A stretch of 62,517 nt of DNA from Holophagales bacterium (lineage in GTDB: Bacteria; Acidobacteriota; Thermoanaerobaculia; Multivoradales; Multivoraceae): the NCBI GenBank assembly GCA_009837085.1, contig VXUF01000074.1, positions 1 to 62,517 on the forward strand, given 5' to 3'. The position numbers and the translations under genes are program-made. Below, piece by piece: positions 9,860 through 19,330 of this stretch. Every line of letters starts with the position of its first letter. The first letter of the stretch is position 1. The notes under the pieces are model-generated. The model was not told the origin of the DNA. It worked only from the letters and a program-made list of their open reading frames with translations, and searched no databases.

Positions 9860-9873
9860 GCTGGCCGGCCAGC
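9860..9873. promoter_or_regulatory. 14-bp palindrome GCTGGCCGGCCAGC next to a TATACT -10-like element, in a divergent intergenic region
   Basis: Perfect palindrome between divergent genes 8585-9838 (-) and 9981-10673 (+). Confidence 0.4.
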
Positions 9874-9980
9874 ATTATACTGACCGGCCGCGAGCCGGAT
9901 CGTACTCGCTCGGGTTTCGCTGCTGAGCGGAGTACGAGATCCAGGGACGCCGCCTGACGGCGAAGCAGAAAGCAGGTCGA

Positions 9981-10673
9981 GTGGAAAGCGACAGCCCGCA
10001 ACTCAAGGCCGTGGTCTTTGGGCCGACGGGCCTGGTCGGCATGGGCGTCACCCGGGCATGGCTCGACGATCCCCGGGTCGCCGAGGTGCGCGCGGTTTCC
10101 CGGCGTCCGTTGCCGTACTCCGCGCCCGGCCTGCGCCCGGTGGAGTGCCGGGACTTCCTGGACCTCGCACCGCTTCGCCAGAGTCTCGAGGGAGTCGATG
10201 CGGTGTGCTATTGCCTGGGGCGGTCCTATAGCCAGGTTCGGGACGCGGCGGAGTACCGCCGGATCACCTACGACTTCGCGCTCGCGGCCGGACGAGCGGT
10301 GCTCGCGGCGAGCCCGAACGCGACCTTCCACTTCGTCAGCGGTTCGGGCACGAGCCTCGAGAGCCGGATGAACTGGGCCCGCGTCAAGGCGGAAACCGAG
10401 CAGGCCCTGTGCGAGCTCGGACTCGGCAGCTGCGTCTGCTGGCGGCCCGCCGGCATCCTCCACGAGGTGAAGCCCGACCGCATGACGGCATACCACCGCA
10501 TGGGTGCCGCGATCGGCGCCCTGCTCCGCGGGTTTCGGTCGCTCACCGTTGGCAACCGGGCGATCGGCGAAGCGATGCTCCAGGCGACGCTGGACGGACG
10601 CCGTGAGGGGATCCTCGAGAACCGGGAGATTCGCGACCTGGCCGACGGATATCGTGCGCGCTCACGGGACTGA
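9981..10673 (+). CDS. NAD(P)-binding Rossmann protein (atypical SDR/epimerase-like)
   Basis: VVFGPTGLVGMGV nucleotide-binding motif. Confidence 0.8.
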   Translation: MESDSPQLKAVVFGPTGLVGMGVTRAWLDDPRVAEVRAVSRRPLPYSAPGLRPVECRDFLDLAPLRQSLEGVDAVCYCLGRSYSQVRDAAEYRRITYDFALAAGRAVLAASPNATFHFVSGSGTSLESRMNWARVKAETEQALCELGLGSCVCWRPAGILHEVKPDRMTAYHRMGAAIGALLRGFRSLTVGNRAIGEAMLQATLDGRREGILENREIRDLADGYRARSRD

Positions 10674-10692
10674 GCAGGAAGGAAGACACCCA

Positions 10693-11760
10693 ATGGAGTT
10701 CTGGACCGCAACCGTCGCCGCGCCGACCCGGAGCGCCGAGTTCGCCCGTCAGGCGGAGGCCAGGGGCTGGGACGGCATGAACGTCGTCGATTCGCAGAAC
10801 CTCTCCGGAGATCCCTATGTTTGCCTCGCGCTGGGCGCCACCGCGACGAAGACGCTGCGGGTGGCGACCTCGGTGACGAACCCGGTCACCCGCCACCCGG
10901 CGACGACGGCGGCGTCGGCGCTCTCGGTCCAGCGGGTCTCGCGGGGCCGCATGGTGTTGGGCATCGGCCGCGGCGACAGCGCGCTGGCGCACCTTGGCCG
11001 CGCGCCCGCCCGCCTCGGCTGGTTCGAGGACTATCTCGTCGTCCTGCAGACCTACCTGCGCGGCGAGGAGGTGGACTTCGAGAACACGGGGATTGCGGAC
11101 GAGGCTGCGCCGCTCGCGGAGAAGCTGGGGCTGGCGCACGGTCCATCGGCCAGCTCCATCCGCTGGATCGGCGACGGTCCGAAGGTCCCGGTAGAGGTGG
11201 CGGCCACAGGGCCCAAGGTGATCGGCATTGCCGCCCGTCAGGCCGACCGGGTCATGCTCGCCGTCGGCGCCGACCCGAAACGCGTCGCCTGGGGAATCGA
11301 GACGGCGCGCAGCGCCGCCGCGGAAGCCGGCCGCGACCCGGAGTCGCTCGAGTTCGGCGCCTACGTGAACGTCGTCTGCTGCGACGATCCGGAGGTCGGC
11401 CGTGAACTCGGCCGTGCCTCCACCGGCCTCTTCGCCCGCTTCTCCGTCATGTATGGAGAGATCTCCGGTCCGGCCGACGACCAGCAGGCCCATGTGTTCC
11501 ACAAGCTCCACGACAGCTACGACATGACCGCCCACGGCCGGGAGGGCGGACAGCAGACGACCGCGCTCACGGACGAGTTCATCGACGGCTACGCGATCGT
11601 CGGGAGCCCTGAGCACTGCGCGGCCAGGCTCGAGGCGCTGCTCGACCTCGGGATCGAGAAGTTCGCGGTCGCCGGGCCGAACTTCCTGGCGCCGAGCGCT
11701 CCTGGCCGGGAGGCCGCGGGGCGGTTCACCGAAGACGTCCTTCCGCGGCTGCGGGGTTAG
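10693..11760 (+). CDS. LLM-class F420-dependent-type oxidoreductase
   Basis: Luciferase-like fold motifs TSVTNPVTRHPATTAASALSVQRVSRGRMVLGIGRGDS; ATG 10693. Confidence 0.88.
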   Translation: MEFWTATVAAPTRSAEFARQAEARGWDGMNVVDSQNLSGDPYVCLALGATATKTLRVATSVTNPVTRHPATTAASALSVQRVSRGRMVLGIGRGDSALAHLGRAPARLGWFEDYLVVLQTYLRGEEVDFENTGIADEAAPLAEKLGLAHGPSASSIRWIGDGPKVPVEVAATGPKVIGIAARQADRVMLAVGADPKRVAWGIETARSAAAEAGRDPESLEFGAYVNVVCCDDPEVGRELGRASTGLFARFSVMYGEISGPADDQQAHVFHKLHDSYDMTAHGREGGQQTTALTDEFIDGYAIVGSPEHCAARLEALLDLGIEKFAVAGPNFLAPSAPGREAAGRFTEDVLPRLRG

Positions 11761-11772
11761 GAGAAACGGAAC

Positions 11773-12651
11773 ATGGAGCTAGCGGGCAGGTCGGCAGTCA
11801 TCACCGGCGGCGGCAACGGCATCGGCCGCGCCATCGCCCTGGCCCTGGCGCGCGAGGGCGCGAACGTCGCGGTCGCCGACCTGGAGCAGGACGCCGCGGA
11901 GAACGTCGCGCGTGAGGTGGAAGCCCTCGGTGCCAAGGCGCTGGCGGCGCGCGTCGACGTGACGCGCGAGGAGGACCTGGAGCGCCTGGCCAACGACGCC
12001 TGGGCGGCCTTCGGGTCCGTCGAGCTGCTGTTCAACAACGCCGGCGTCGGCGCCGGCCGGGCGCCCGCCTACGGGTTCAGCGCCGACGACGTGCGCTGGA
12101 TCCTCAGCGTGAACGTCGAAGGGGTGCTCAACGGCATCCGCGTCTTCGCGCCCCGCTTCATCGAGGGCGGCAGGGAATCCCGCATCGTGAACACCGGCTC
12201 CGAGCACAGCCTCGGCATCCCCTTCCCCGGCTCGTCCGTCTACACCGCGTCGAAGCACGCGGTGCTCGCTATCTCCGACGTGCTGCGCGCGGAACTGCCG
12301 GAGCACGTCGGCGTCAGCGTCTTCTGCCCCGGTTGGGTCGCGACGAGCATCTGGCGTTCCTCCGAGCGCCGGCCCGAGCACCTCGGCGGGCCCCGGGAGG
12401 CCAATCCGGCCGGGGGCAAACTCAGCGCGGAACACGCCATGTCCGCGGCCGAGGCCGCCGACATGGTGCTACAGCAGATCCGCGAAGGCCGCTTCTACCT
12501 GCTGACCCATCCCCACGTCATCGAGTACGCGCAAACCCGGTGGAACGACGTCGAGGTCGCGTTCGCCGAGCAGGCGCCTCGATACGAGGGGGACGACAGG
12601 TACGACGTCGCGAAGGCGATCGCGCGGCTCCGGGCGGCGCGGGCCGGCTAG
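11773..12651 (+). CDS. SDR family oxidoreductase
   Basis: TGGGNGIGRAIA, NNAG, YTASKHA motifs. Confidence 0.93.
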   Translation: MELAGRSAVITGGGNGIGRAIALALAREGANVAVADLEQDAAENVAREVEALGAKALAARVDVTREEDLERLANDAWAAFGSVELLFNNAGVGAGRAPAYGFSADDVRWILSVNVEGVLNGIRVFAPRFIEGGRESRIVNTGSEHSLGIPFPGSSVYTASKHAVLAISDVLRAELPEHVGVSVFCPGWVATSIWRSSERRPEHLGGPREANPAGGKLSAEHAMSAAEAADMVLQQIREGRFYLLTHPHVIEYAQTRWNDVEVAFAEQAPRYEGDDRYDVAKAIARLRAARAG

Positions 12652-12700
12652 CGCCATCGCCAGCGCAGCGCCCGCTCGCGAAGGACAACGGGCTTGCCGC

Positions 12701-13900
12701 TCACTGGCGGCCGGCTCTACGGGCCCCGCCCCGAAGACGGTCGAAGTAGGCCGTGTCGGCCACGGCTCCCTTCGGCGAGGTGGCGCCGGTGATGAGCCGG
12801 TCGCGCAGGCGCTGGCGATCGAGATCGACCGTTGACGCAGCAGGATTCGCTGCCAGCTGGGCGAAGGGGCCGGGGTCACGGCTCTCGCGGTAGCAGTCGA
12901 CGATCGGTTCGAGGTCGCTCGGGCTGGCGCCGTGGAGGATGACGCCGTCGGCGCCGACGTCGAACTGGCCGCGGATCTTCTCGACGCAGCGGGCGGGCGA
13001 GCCGGTAGCGGCGGGGGCGAGCCAGTCTTCGGGAATCAGCGGGGCGATCCGTTCCAGCTCCTCGGTAGTAGCCAGGCTGTCGATCGCACCGCGGAAGCCG
13101 GCGACCAGAGGGTCGGCGCGAAAGCGCTCCAGCACTTTCGGGTCCCAGCGGTTCGTCTCGACCATCAGGTCGCCGTAGGCCTGCAGGTAGGTCGCCATCC
13201 GGCCGACCGTCTTCTTCAGGCGTACCGGCTCGGGTAGGTGATCGCCGATCGTGGCGAAGCAGGACCACACCCGGACCGAGGCCGGGTCGCGGCCGGCCTG
13301 TTCCGCCGCCCGCTTCACGGTGCGCACGCAGCGGGCCAGCGTTTCGTCGGTGAAGAAGGTGTGGAGCACCACCGCGTCGAAGGCCCGGCCGCCGAGCGCC
13401 AGCGAGTTCGGGCCGAAGGCGGTCAGGGTCATCGGGATCTCGTCGTGCGCCTCGGCACCGAGGCGCAGCACGGGGAAGCGGCCCGCCGGCCCGTCGTGGC
13501 CGACGATCGTCTCGCCCCGCCACATCCGGCGCATCAGGCCGACGAAGTCCTCCATCTGCGCGGTGGTGATCCGGGGCAGGCCGAGCGCATCGAACACGCG
13601 GGCGATGCCGCGGCCCAGGCCCAGCGAGAAGCGGCCGCCGGTCAAGCGGTGCATCGTCAGCGCGTAGGAAGCGGTGATCAACGGGTGCCGGGTGTTCTGG
13701 TTCGTCGCGGCGGTGGCGATGCCGAGTTCCGTCGAACAGGCCGCGGCGGCGCCGGAGAGGGTGGCCGCCTCCTTGACGTTGAAGCGCTCCGAGATGAAGA
13801 CGGAGCCGAAGCCCATCACCTCGCCGGCGCGCACCTCCTCGAACAGCTCGGCCGGAGACTCGGGCTGGCCGGCCAGGGTGTAGAAGGCGAGTTCGTTCAT
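12701..13900 (-). CDS. LLM-class F420-dependent-type oxidoreductase (second paralog)
   Basis: ATAATNQNTRHPLITASYALTMHRLTGGRFSLGLGRGIA motif. Confidence 0.88.
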   Translation of the reverse strand: MNELAFYTLAGQPESPAELFEEVRAGEVMGFGSVFISERFNVKEAATLSGAAAACSTELGIATAATNQNTRHPLITASYALTMHRLTGGRFSLGLGRGIARVFDALGLPRITTAQMEDFVGLMRRMWRGETIVGHDGPAGRFPVLRLGAEAHDEIPMTLTAFGPNSLALGGRAFDAVVLHTFFTDETLARCVRTVKRAAEQAGRDPASVRVWSCFATIGDHLPEPVRLKKTVGRMATYLQAYGDLMVETNRWDPKVLERFRADPLVAGFRGAIDSLATTEELERIAPLIPEDWLAPAATGSPARCVEKIRGQFDVGADGVILHGASPSDLEPIVDCYRESRDPGPFAQLAANPAASTVDLDRQRLRDRLITGATSPKGAVADTAYFDRLRGGARRAGRQ

Positions 13901-13928
13901 CCGTTGCATCGCGGCGATCCTTCCATGG

Positions 13929-13973
13929 CCGCCTGCGGCGGAAGCCGGCGGGGACGCCGGCGCACCCAGTGTG
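13929..13973 (+). repeat. Intergenic repeat family A, copy 4, with companion hairpin
   Basis: CCGCC-TGC-GGCGG (13929-13941) then GCCGGCG-GGGA-CGCCGGC-GCACCCAGTGTG (13944-13973). Confidence 0.85.
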
Positions 13974-13990
13974 CGACCCGTGCGGACTTC

Positions 13991-15067
13991 CTAGAGCAGT
14001 GCGGCCGAGTCCAGGTCGAGGGCGTGGCGGGTGTGCCGCCTGGTCATCGCGACGAACATCTCGTTGCCGCGTTCGGTTTCGCGGACCATCATCGAGGCGA
14101 TCACGCAGACGCCGAACCCGGCGAAGGCGCCGAGCCGGTAGTCGTTCCAGCAGGCGTCCCGGGAGTAGCCCTCGATGCCGGCGGCGACCAGCCGCTGGTA
14201 GTACGCGCTGACGATCTCCGCCTCGCATCGCCGGCGGAGGGCCGGGTCCAGGCTGCCGCCCAGAAAGTAGGCGACATCGCCCAGTGGACGTCCGATCGTG
14301 ATGCTCTGCCAGTCGACCGCCGTGATCGCGGGCGGCGAAGTGCGCGGATCGATCAGCAGGTTGTCGAGCCGGTAGTCGATGTGGACGAGGGAGAACGGGT
14401 CGGGCGCGTCGCCGGTCCAGGCTGACTCGGCCTCGCCGTAGACGCTGAGGACCTCCCGCGAGTCGTTCTCGAGCCGGTCGCCGTAGCGGTCGAGGAAGCC
14501 GGGCAACAGGGTCTGGTAGCGGCGGTGGTGGGCCGCCGAGAGTTCGGGGCTCGGCCGGCCCAACCACCCCGCTTCGAGCAGGGAGGCATCGTTCCACACC
14601 GGGCCGTGCAGGCCGGCGAGTTCGAGCACCGCCGCCCGCGCCACGTCTTCCTTGCAGCCGGCGATCTGATCGCCCTGCTCCGCCGGCGCCTCGTCGCTCA
14701 TCAGGACGGCGAAGTGCGGGCCTTGGCCCTCGATCCCGGCGAAGTAGCAGCGCGGCGTCGAGATCGCGAGACGGGCCTGAATCTCCTGGTAGAAGCGCAC
14801 TTCCTTGAGGTAGTTCCGCAGCACGACGCCGGTCGCCCGGCTCGACGGATCGTCGGACGGGAACTTCCCGACCAGGGTGCGGGGCGCGTCCGCGGAGCCT
14901 TCGCCGTACTCCAGGCGGTAGCGAATGCAGCGTCCGAGCTGCCCGGTGCCGATGTCGGAGGCCTCGAAGCCGAGCACCTCGACCTCGTGGCCCGCGGCGC
15001 GGAGCTGCTCCGCGAGCCACTCCGCGCTCACCTCCCCGGCGGTGGGAATGAACGGCGCCGGAGTCAC
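13991..15067 (-). CDS. Phosphotransferase family protein (aminoglycoside/ecdysteroid-kinase-like)
   Basis: FSLVHIDYRLDNLLID Brenner-type motif and AVDWQSITIGRPLGDVAYFLGG; GTG start overlapping the upstream stop (GTGA). Confidence 0.85.
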   Translation of the reverse strand: MTPAPFIPTAGEVSAEWLAEQLRAAGHEVEVLGFEASDIGTGQLGRCIRYRLEYGEGSADAPRTLVGKFPSDDPSSRATGVVLRNYLKEVRFYQEIQARLAISTPRCYFAGIEGQGPHFAVLMSDEAPAEQGDQIAGCKEDVARAAVLELAGLHGPVWNDASLLEAGWLGRPSPELSAAHHRRYQTLLPGFLDRYGDRLENDSREVLSVYGEAESAWTGDAPDPFSLVHIDYRLDNLLIDPRTSPPAITAVDWQSITIGRPLGDVAYFLGGSLDPALRRRCEAEIVSAYYQRLVAAGIEGYSRDACWNDYRLGAFAGFGVCVIASMMVRETERGNEMFVAMTRRHTRHALDLDSAALL

Positions 15068-16866
15068 TCGGCCGCCGGGCGCTCGCGCCACCAGCCCGGA
15101 CCGACCCGCGACGGCCAGCCCTCGGGCGGAGTCGGCCACAGGAGGATCGTGCCCATCGGACCGAGTTCGACACCGCGGATGTCGTCGTTGAACACCCAGA
15201 GGAAGCTGACGTGGAACAGGAACAGGACCGGCTGGTCGCGATAGACCTCGCGGTGGATCTCCCGGTAGATCGCCGCGCGTCTCTCGCCGTCCTGCTCCCG
15301 CTTGCCCAGGTCGAAGAGCTCGTCGACCCTGGGGTTCGAGTAGCCGCCGCTGTTGCGACCGCCGTCGTAGGCGTCGGTGGCTAGCTGGTTGCGGAGGGCG
15401 TTCGGATCCTGGGTCGTGCCGACGATCGTCCCGAGCGCCTGGAACTCGTGGGCGAGCCGCCTCTCGTTGAGCGAAGCGCTCTCGTAGGCGCGGGTCACCA
15501 TCTCGACACCGAGGCGGCGGAAGTCCTCCCGCAGGATGTCGAGCGTCGGCGGCACGTAGGTCAGGCCGGCGGTGTACGACAACTCGAAGCTGAAGCGGAC
15601 CCGCTCGCCGTCGATCTCCTTGTAGCGCCAACCGGTGTCGGGGTCGGCGAGCCAACCGGCCTGGTCGAGGAGTTCGGCGGCGCGCTCCAGGTCGTAGTCG
15701 AGCGCCTGTTCGAGGATCGCCGGTTCGTAGTCCCAGCGGCGTTCTTCCACCATGAAGCCGTAGGAACGCCGGTACAGGCCGTGGCCGACCCGGCGCAGCA
15801 CCGTCTCCGCGTCGTAGGCGTGGGCGAGCGCCCGGCGCACCAGGGGGTCGGTGAAGAAGGGATTGCTGCCGTCCATGTTCCAGAGGAGGCTGAGCAGCAA
15901 CGCCGACGCGTGGCGGCCCTTGACGCCTCTCTCCTCGAACAGTTCCCCCTTCGCCTGCCGGGCGAAGATGTTCGCGTCGACGTAGACTTGGTCGTACTCG
16001 CCTCCCAGGAACTGCAGGAAGGCGAGGTTCCGGTCCGGCTGGAACTTGAAGATCATCGTCTTCGCGGCCGGCGGCGCGCGGTCGAACAGGTAGTGGTCTT
16101 CCCACCGCTCGAGGACGACCCGATCGTTGTTCCGCCATTCCACGAAGCGGAACGGGCCGCTGCCGATCACCGCCTCGCGGCCGTAGCGGTTGTAGTAGGG
16201 CGAGGACCGGAGCGTCGGATCGGCGGCGCGCTCGGCGGCGTCGCCCACGATGTGGAGCGGCATGATGGGAAAGGCGAGCGCCTCCAGGCGAAGCTGCGGC
16301 GCCAGGAGCCCGGCGAAGTCGAAGCGCACCCGGTGCTCGCCTGGCGCCGTGGCCCCGACGACGAGGTCGCGCGTCGTCGGCCAGTAGCTCACCGGTACCC
16401 GTTCGTCGCGCAGGGCTTCGAGCGAGAACACGACGTCGTGCGCCGTCCACGGCTCGCCGTCGTGCCAGCGCAGCTCGGGATTCAACTCCAGGGTGACGGA
16501 GCGCAGATCCTCCGACGGTTGCACCGCGAGCACGACGTTCGAGTTCCAGTCGTAGTCCGACGGGTTGCCGTGGCGGACGACGAGCCACTCGAAGAGCATC
16601 CCGAACATCGTCCAGGCGGACGCCGCGCCGGACGGAAAGAGCGGATTGAGCGTCGCCGGCTGGGCGAAGTCGTGGCGGACGATCGTCGTCGCGGTGTCGG
16701 CCCGCTGCGGATCGGCGATCGGGTACAACTCATGCAACGACGGCGGATCGACCAGAGGATCGGCCAACGGGTCGTAGTCGCCGCCGGTATCGACCACGGG
16801 AAGCGGATTGCCGCAGGCGCCGGCCAGGAGGCCGCCCGCCACCGCCAGCCGCCACCGGGGGTTCAC
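15064..16866 (-). CDS. Extracellular solute-binding protein family 5, lipoprotein
   Basis: Lipobox LLAGAC; SBP_bac_5-type HDGEPWTAHDVVFSLEALRD, GSGPFRFVEW motifs. Confidence 0.9.
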   Translation of the reverse strand: MNPRWRLAVAGGLLAGACGNPLPVVDTGGDYDPLADPLVDPPSLHELYPIADPQRADTATTIVRHDFAQPATLNPLFPSGAASAWTMFGMLFEWLVVRHGNPSDYDWNSNVVLAVQPSEDLRSVTLELNPELRWHDGEPWTAHDVVFSLEALRDERVPVSYWPTTRDLVVGATAPGEHRVRFDFAGLLAPQLRLEALAFPIMPLHIVGDAAERAADPTLRSSPYYNRYGREAVIGSGPFRFVEWRNNDRVVLERWEDHYLFDRAPPAAKTMIFKFQPDRNLAFLQFLGGEYDQVYVDANIFARQAKGELFEERGVKGRHASALLLSLLWNMDGSNPFFTDPLVRRALAHAYDAETVLRRVGHGLYRRSYGFMVEERRWDYEPAILEQALDYDLERAAELLDQAGWLADPDTGWRYKEIDGERVRFSFELSYTAGLTYVPPTLDILREDFRRLGVEMVTRAYESASLNERRLAHEFQALGTIVGTTQDPNALRNQLATDAYDGGRNSGGYSNPRVDELFDLGKREQDGERRAAIYREIHREVYRDQPVLFLFHVSFLWVFNDDIRGVELGPMGTILLWPTPPEGWPSRVGPGWWRERPAAE

Positions 16867-18107
16867 GCGTTGCGCTTGATGTCCCGGAACGGACCCTGGT
16901 CGGCGCGATATCCCTTCGGCATCCCCAGCACGCGTTCGGAGATGATGTTGCGCTGGATCTCGTCCGTGCCGCCGGCGATCGAGATCGCGGGCACCGAGAC
17001 CAGGACCTCCGCGATGATCCCGTCCGCGGCGGAGTCGGGACCGCTCAGCATGGCGTCCGCCCCCGAGATCATCGTGTGGACGTAGGAGGCCTGGCGGGCG
17101 ATGACGCTCGCGGCGAGCTTGCCGATCGACCCGGCCGGGATGATCTCCGTGGTGCCGGCCTTGCGCCTGGCCTCGGCGCTGTCGGAGGCGAGCCGCGCCC
17201 CTGTGTACAGACAGATCAGCTTCGCAATCTCCTGCCGCGTCGCCGGATCGTTGATCGCACCGGTCTCCCGGGCCCGCGGCAGGACGAGGTCAACCCGGCC
17301 CTCGCGCTGTGGATACCAGGTATAGGGCTCGGTGGCGATCCGGAGCTCCTCTTCGTACTCCGCGTAGATCGGCCCCTGCTTCGGGCCGTCGAGCGAAGAC
17401 CCCCGAACCCGGCGGCTGAAGCCGCGACGTTCGAAGGAGAGCGTGGTCTTCGCCACGTGCCAGCCGTTGCCCTCGCCGCCGATCAGGTCTTCGGGCGGCA
17501 CCTCGGCGTTCGTCATGAAGACCTCGTTGAACGACTGGTGCCCGTTCATCTGCCGGAGCGGACGCGCCTCGACTCCGGGCTGGCGCATGTCGAGCAGGAA
17601 GTAGCTGATCCCCTGGTGCTTCGGAACATCCCAGTCGGTGCGCGCGACGAGCAGCCCGAAGTCCGCGTGGTGGGCGCTCGTGTTCCAGACCTTCTGGCCG
17701 TTGACGATCCACTTGCCGTCCTTGAACTCGGCCCGGGTGCTGAGGCCCGCCAGGTCGGAGCCGCTGCCCGGCTCGCTGAAGAGCTGGCACCAGGTGTGCT
17801 CGCCGGTCAGGATGGGTCGCAGGAAGCGCCCCTTCTGGTCGTCCGATCCGCAGGCCAGGATCGTCTCGGAAGCCAGTCCTCGCGGGCCGACCTGAGCGGC
17901 CGGAACCACGTCCTTCTCCCGGAAGACCTCGGCGACGACCGCGGTCTCGTCGAGCGTGAAACCACGTCCGTACCACTCCTCGGGCCAGTGCGGCGCGGCC
18001 CAGCCGCCTTCGAGCAGAATGTTCCGCCATTCAACCAGGGGCCGGTCCACGCGCCAGTTGGCGTCCAGCCAGGCCGAGACCTCGCGCCGAATCTGGTCCG
18101 GTGTCAT
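16863..18107 (-). CDS. Acyl-CoA dehydrogenase
   Basis: CQLFSEPGSGSDLAGLSTRAE, GGTDEIQRNIISERVLGMPKG motifs. Confidence 0.93.
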   Translation of the reverse strand: MTPDQIRREVSAWLDANWRVDRPLVEWRNILLEGGWAAPHWPEEWYGRGFTLDETAVVAEVFREKDVVPAAQVGPRGLASETILACGSDDQKGRFLRPILTGEHTWCQLFSEPGSGSDLAGLSTRAEFKDGKWIVNGQKVWNTSAHHADFGLLVARTDWDVPKHQGISYFLLDMRQPGVEARPLRQMNGHQSFNEVFMTNAEVPPEDLIGGEGNGWHVAKTTLSFERRGFSRRVRGSSLDGPKQGPIYAEYEEELRIATEPYTWYPQREGRVDLVLPRARETGAINDPATRQEIAKLICLYTGARLASDSAEARRKAGTTEIIPAGSIGKLAASVIARQASYVHTMISGADAMLSGPDSAADGIIAEVLVSVPAISIAGGTDEIQRNIISERVLGMPKGYRADQGPFRDIKRNA

Positions 18108-19204
18108 GCCGCGCCCTCCAGCATCGTCATCATCCGTTCCCGATGGATCGCCGGCGTGCCGAACAGGACCTCGGACGCCTTCGCCCGCTTGAACCAGAGG
18201 TGGGTGTCGTTCTCCCAGGTGAAGCCGATGCCACCGCGCAACTGGATGCCGGCTCTCGCCGCGCTCATGTAGGCGTCGGCCGCCGCCGCCTTCGCCATGC
18301 TGGCGACGTAGGGCTCGCCCTCCCCGGCGTCGAGGCACCGCGCCGAGTGGTGGGTGAGCGCCCGGGCGATCTCGATCTCGAGCAACAGGTCGGCGCAGCG
18401 GTGCTTGAGCGCCTGAAAGGAGCCGATCGGCCGGCCGAACTGGTAACGCTCCTTCGTGTAGTTCACCGTGGTCTCGAAGAGATGCTGCGCTCCGCCGATC
18501 ATCTCGTGGGCGAGGGCGGAGCAGATCCGGTCCCAGATCCGGCTAAGGGCCTCGCGGGTCACATCGCCGACGCGGCGGGCCGGAACGTCGGTGAACGCGA
18601 CCCGGGACAGCTTGCGCGTCGGATCGACGACCTGGAGCGGCTCGACCATAAGGCCTGACGCGCCGCCCTGGACCGCGTGAAGACCGAGCCCGCCGACACC
18701 CCTCGCCACGACCAGCAACAGGTCGGCGACATGCGCATCGACGGCCATCGCGGCCGTTCCGGACAGCTTCCCGTCCTCCACCACGCGGATCGAGCTACCG
18801 ACGCCGGCTGGACCGTTCAGGTCGTCCAGCACGAGAGTGGCGATCGTCGAGCCGTCGGCGACTCCCGGCAGCAGCGGCTGCCGGTCCGACTCGTTCGCCG
18901 CCTCGAGCAGCGCGGTCCCGGCCATCACCGCCGAAGCGAACCAGGGACCGCAGAACAGCGTGCGTCCCATCTCCTCGGCGACGATGCCGAGCTCGACCGC
19001 GCCGCCGCCGGCGCCATCGTAGGCCTCGGGAACGTGGACGCCGGCCAGCCCGGCGTCGCCGCAGAGTTCCTGCCAGACCGCCTCGTCGTAGCCCCGATCC
19101 GAGGCCATCTGCTCGCGGACGGCCGTCGCCGGCGACTTATCGCGCAAGGCGCGGGACACGACGTCGCGGAGAAGGTTCTGCTCCTTGGAGAACTCCGTCT
19201 GCAC
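18104..19204 (-). CDS. Acyl-CoA dehydrogenase (second subunit-like)
   Basis: ERYQFGRPIGSFQALKHRCADLLLEIE, QLRGGIGFTWENDTHLWFKRAK motifs; stop overlaps start of 16863-18107 (ATGA). Confidence 0.9.
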   Translation of the reverse strand: MQTEFSKEQNLLRDVVSRALRDKSPATAVREQMASDRGYDEAVWQELCGDAGLAGVHVPEAYDGAGGGAVELGIVAEEMGRTLFCGPWFASAVMAGTALLEAANESDRQPLLPGVADGSTIATLVLDDLNGPAGVGSSIRVVEDGKLSGTAAMAVDAHVADLLLVVARGVGGLGLHAVQGGASGLMVEPLQVVDPTRKLSRVAFTDVPARRVGDVTREALSRIWDRICSALAHEMIGGAQHLFETTVNYTKERYQFGRPIGSFQALKHRCADLLLEIEIARALTHHSARCLDAGEGEPYVASMAKAAAADAYMSAARAGIQLRGGIGFTWENDTHLWFKRAKASEVLFGTPAIHRERMMTMLEGAA

Positions 19205-19330
19205 GCTACCTCCTGTCGCCACGCATGAGCCTGGGTCCGCAGCGTACCCGAGGGGGGATAGAGTCGCGATGGCCCCGGAGCCAGCATCTACTGAGTGACC
19301 AGCCACCACTTTACTCGCGCCAGGCCAGGC

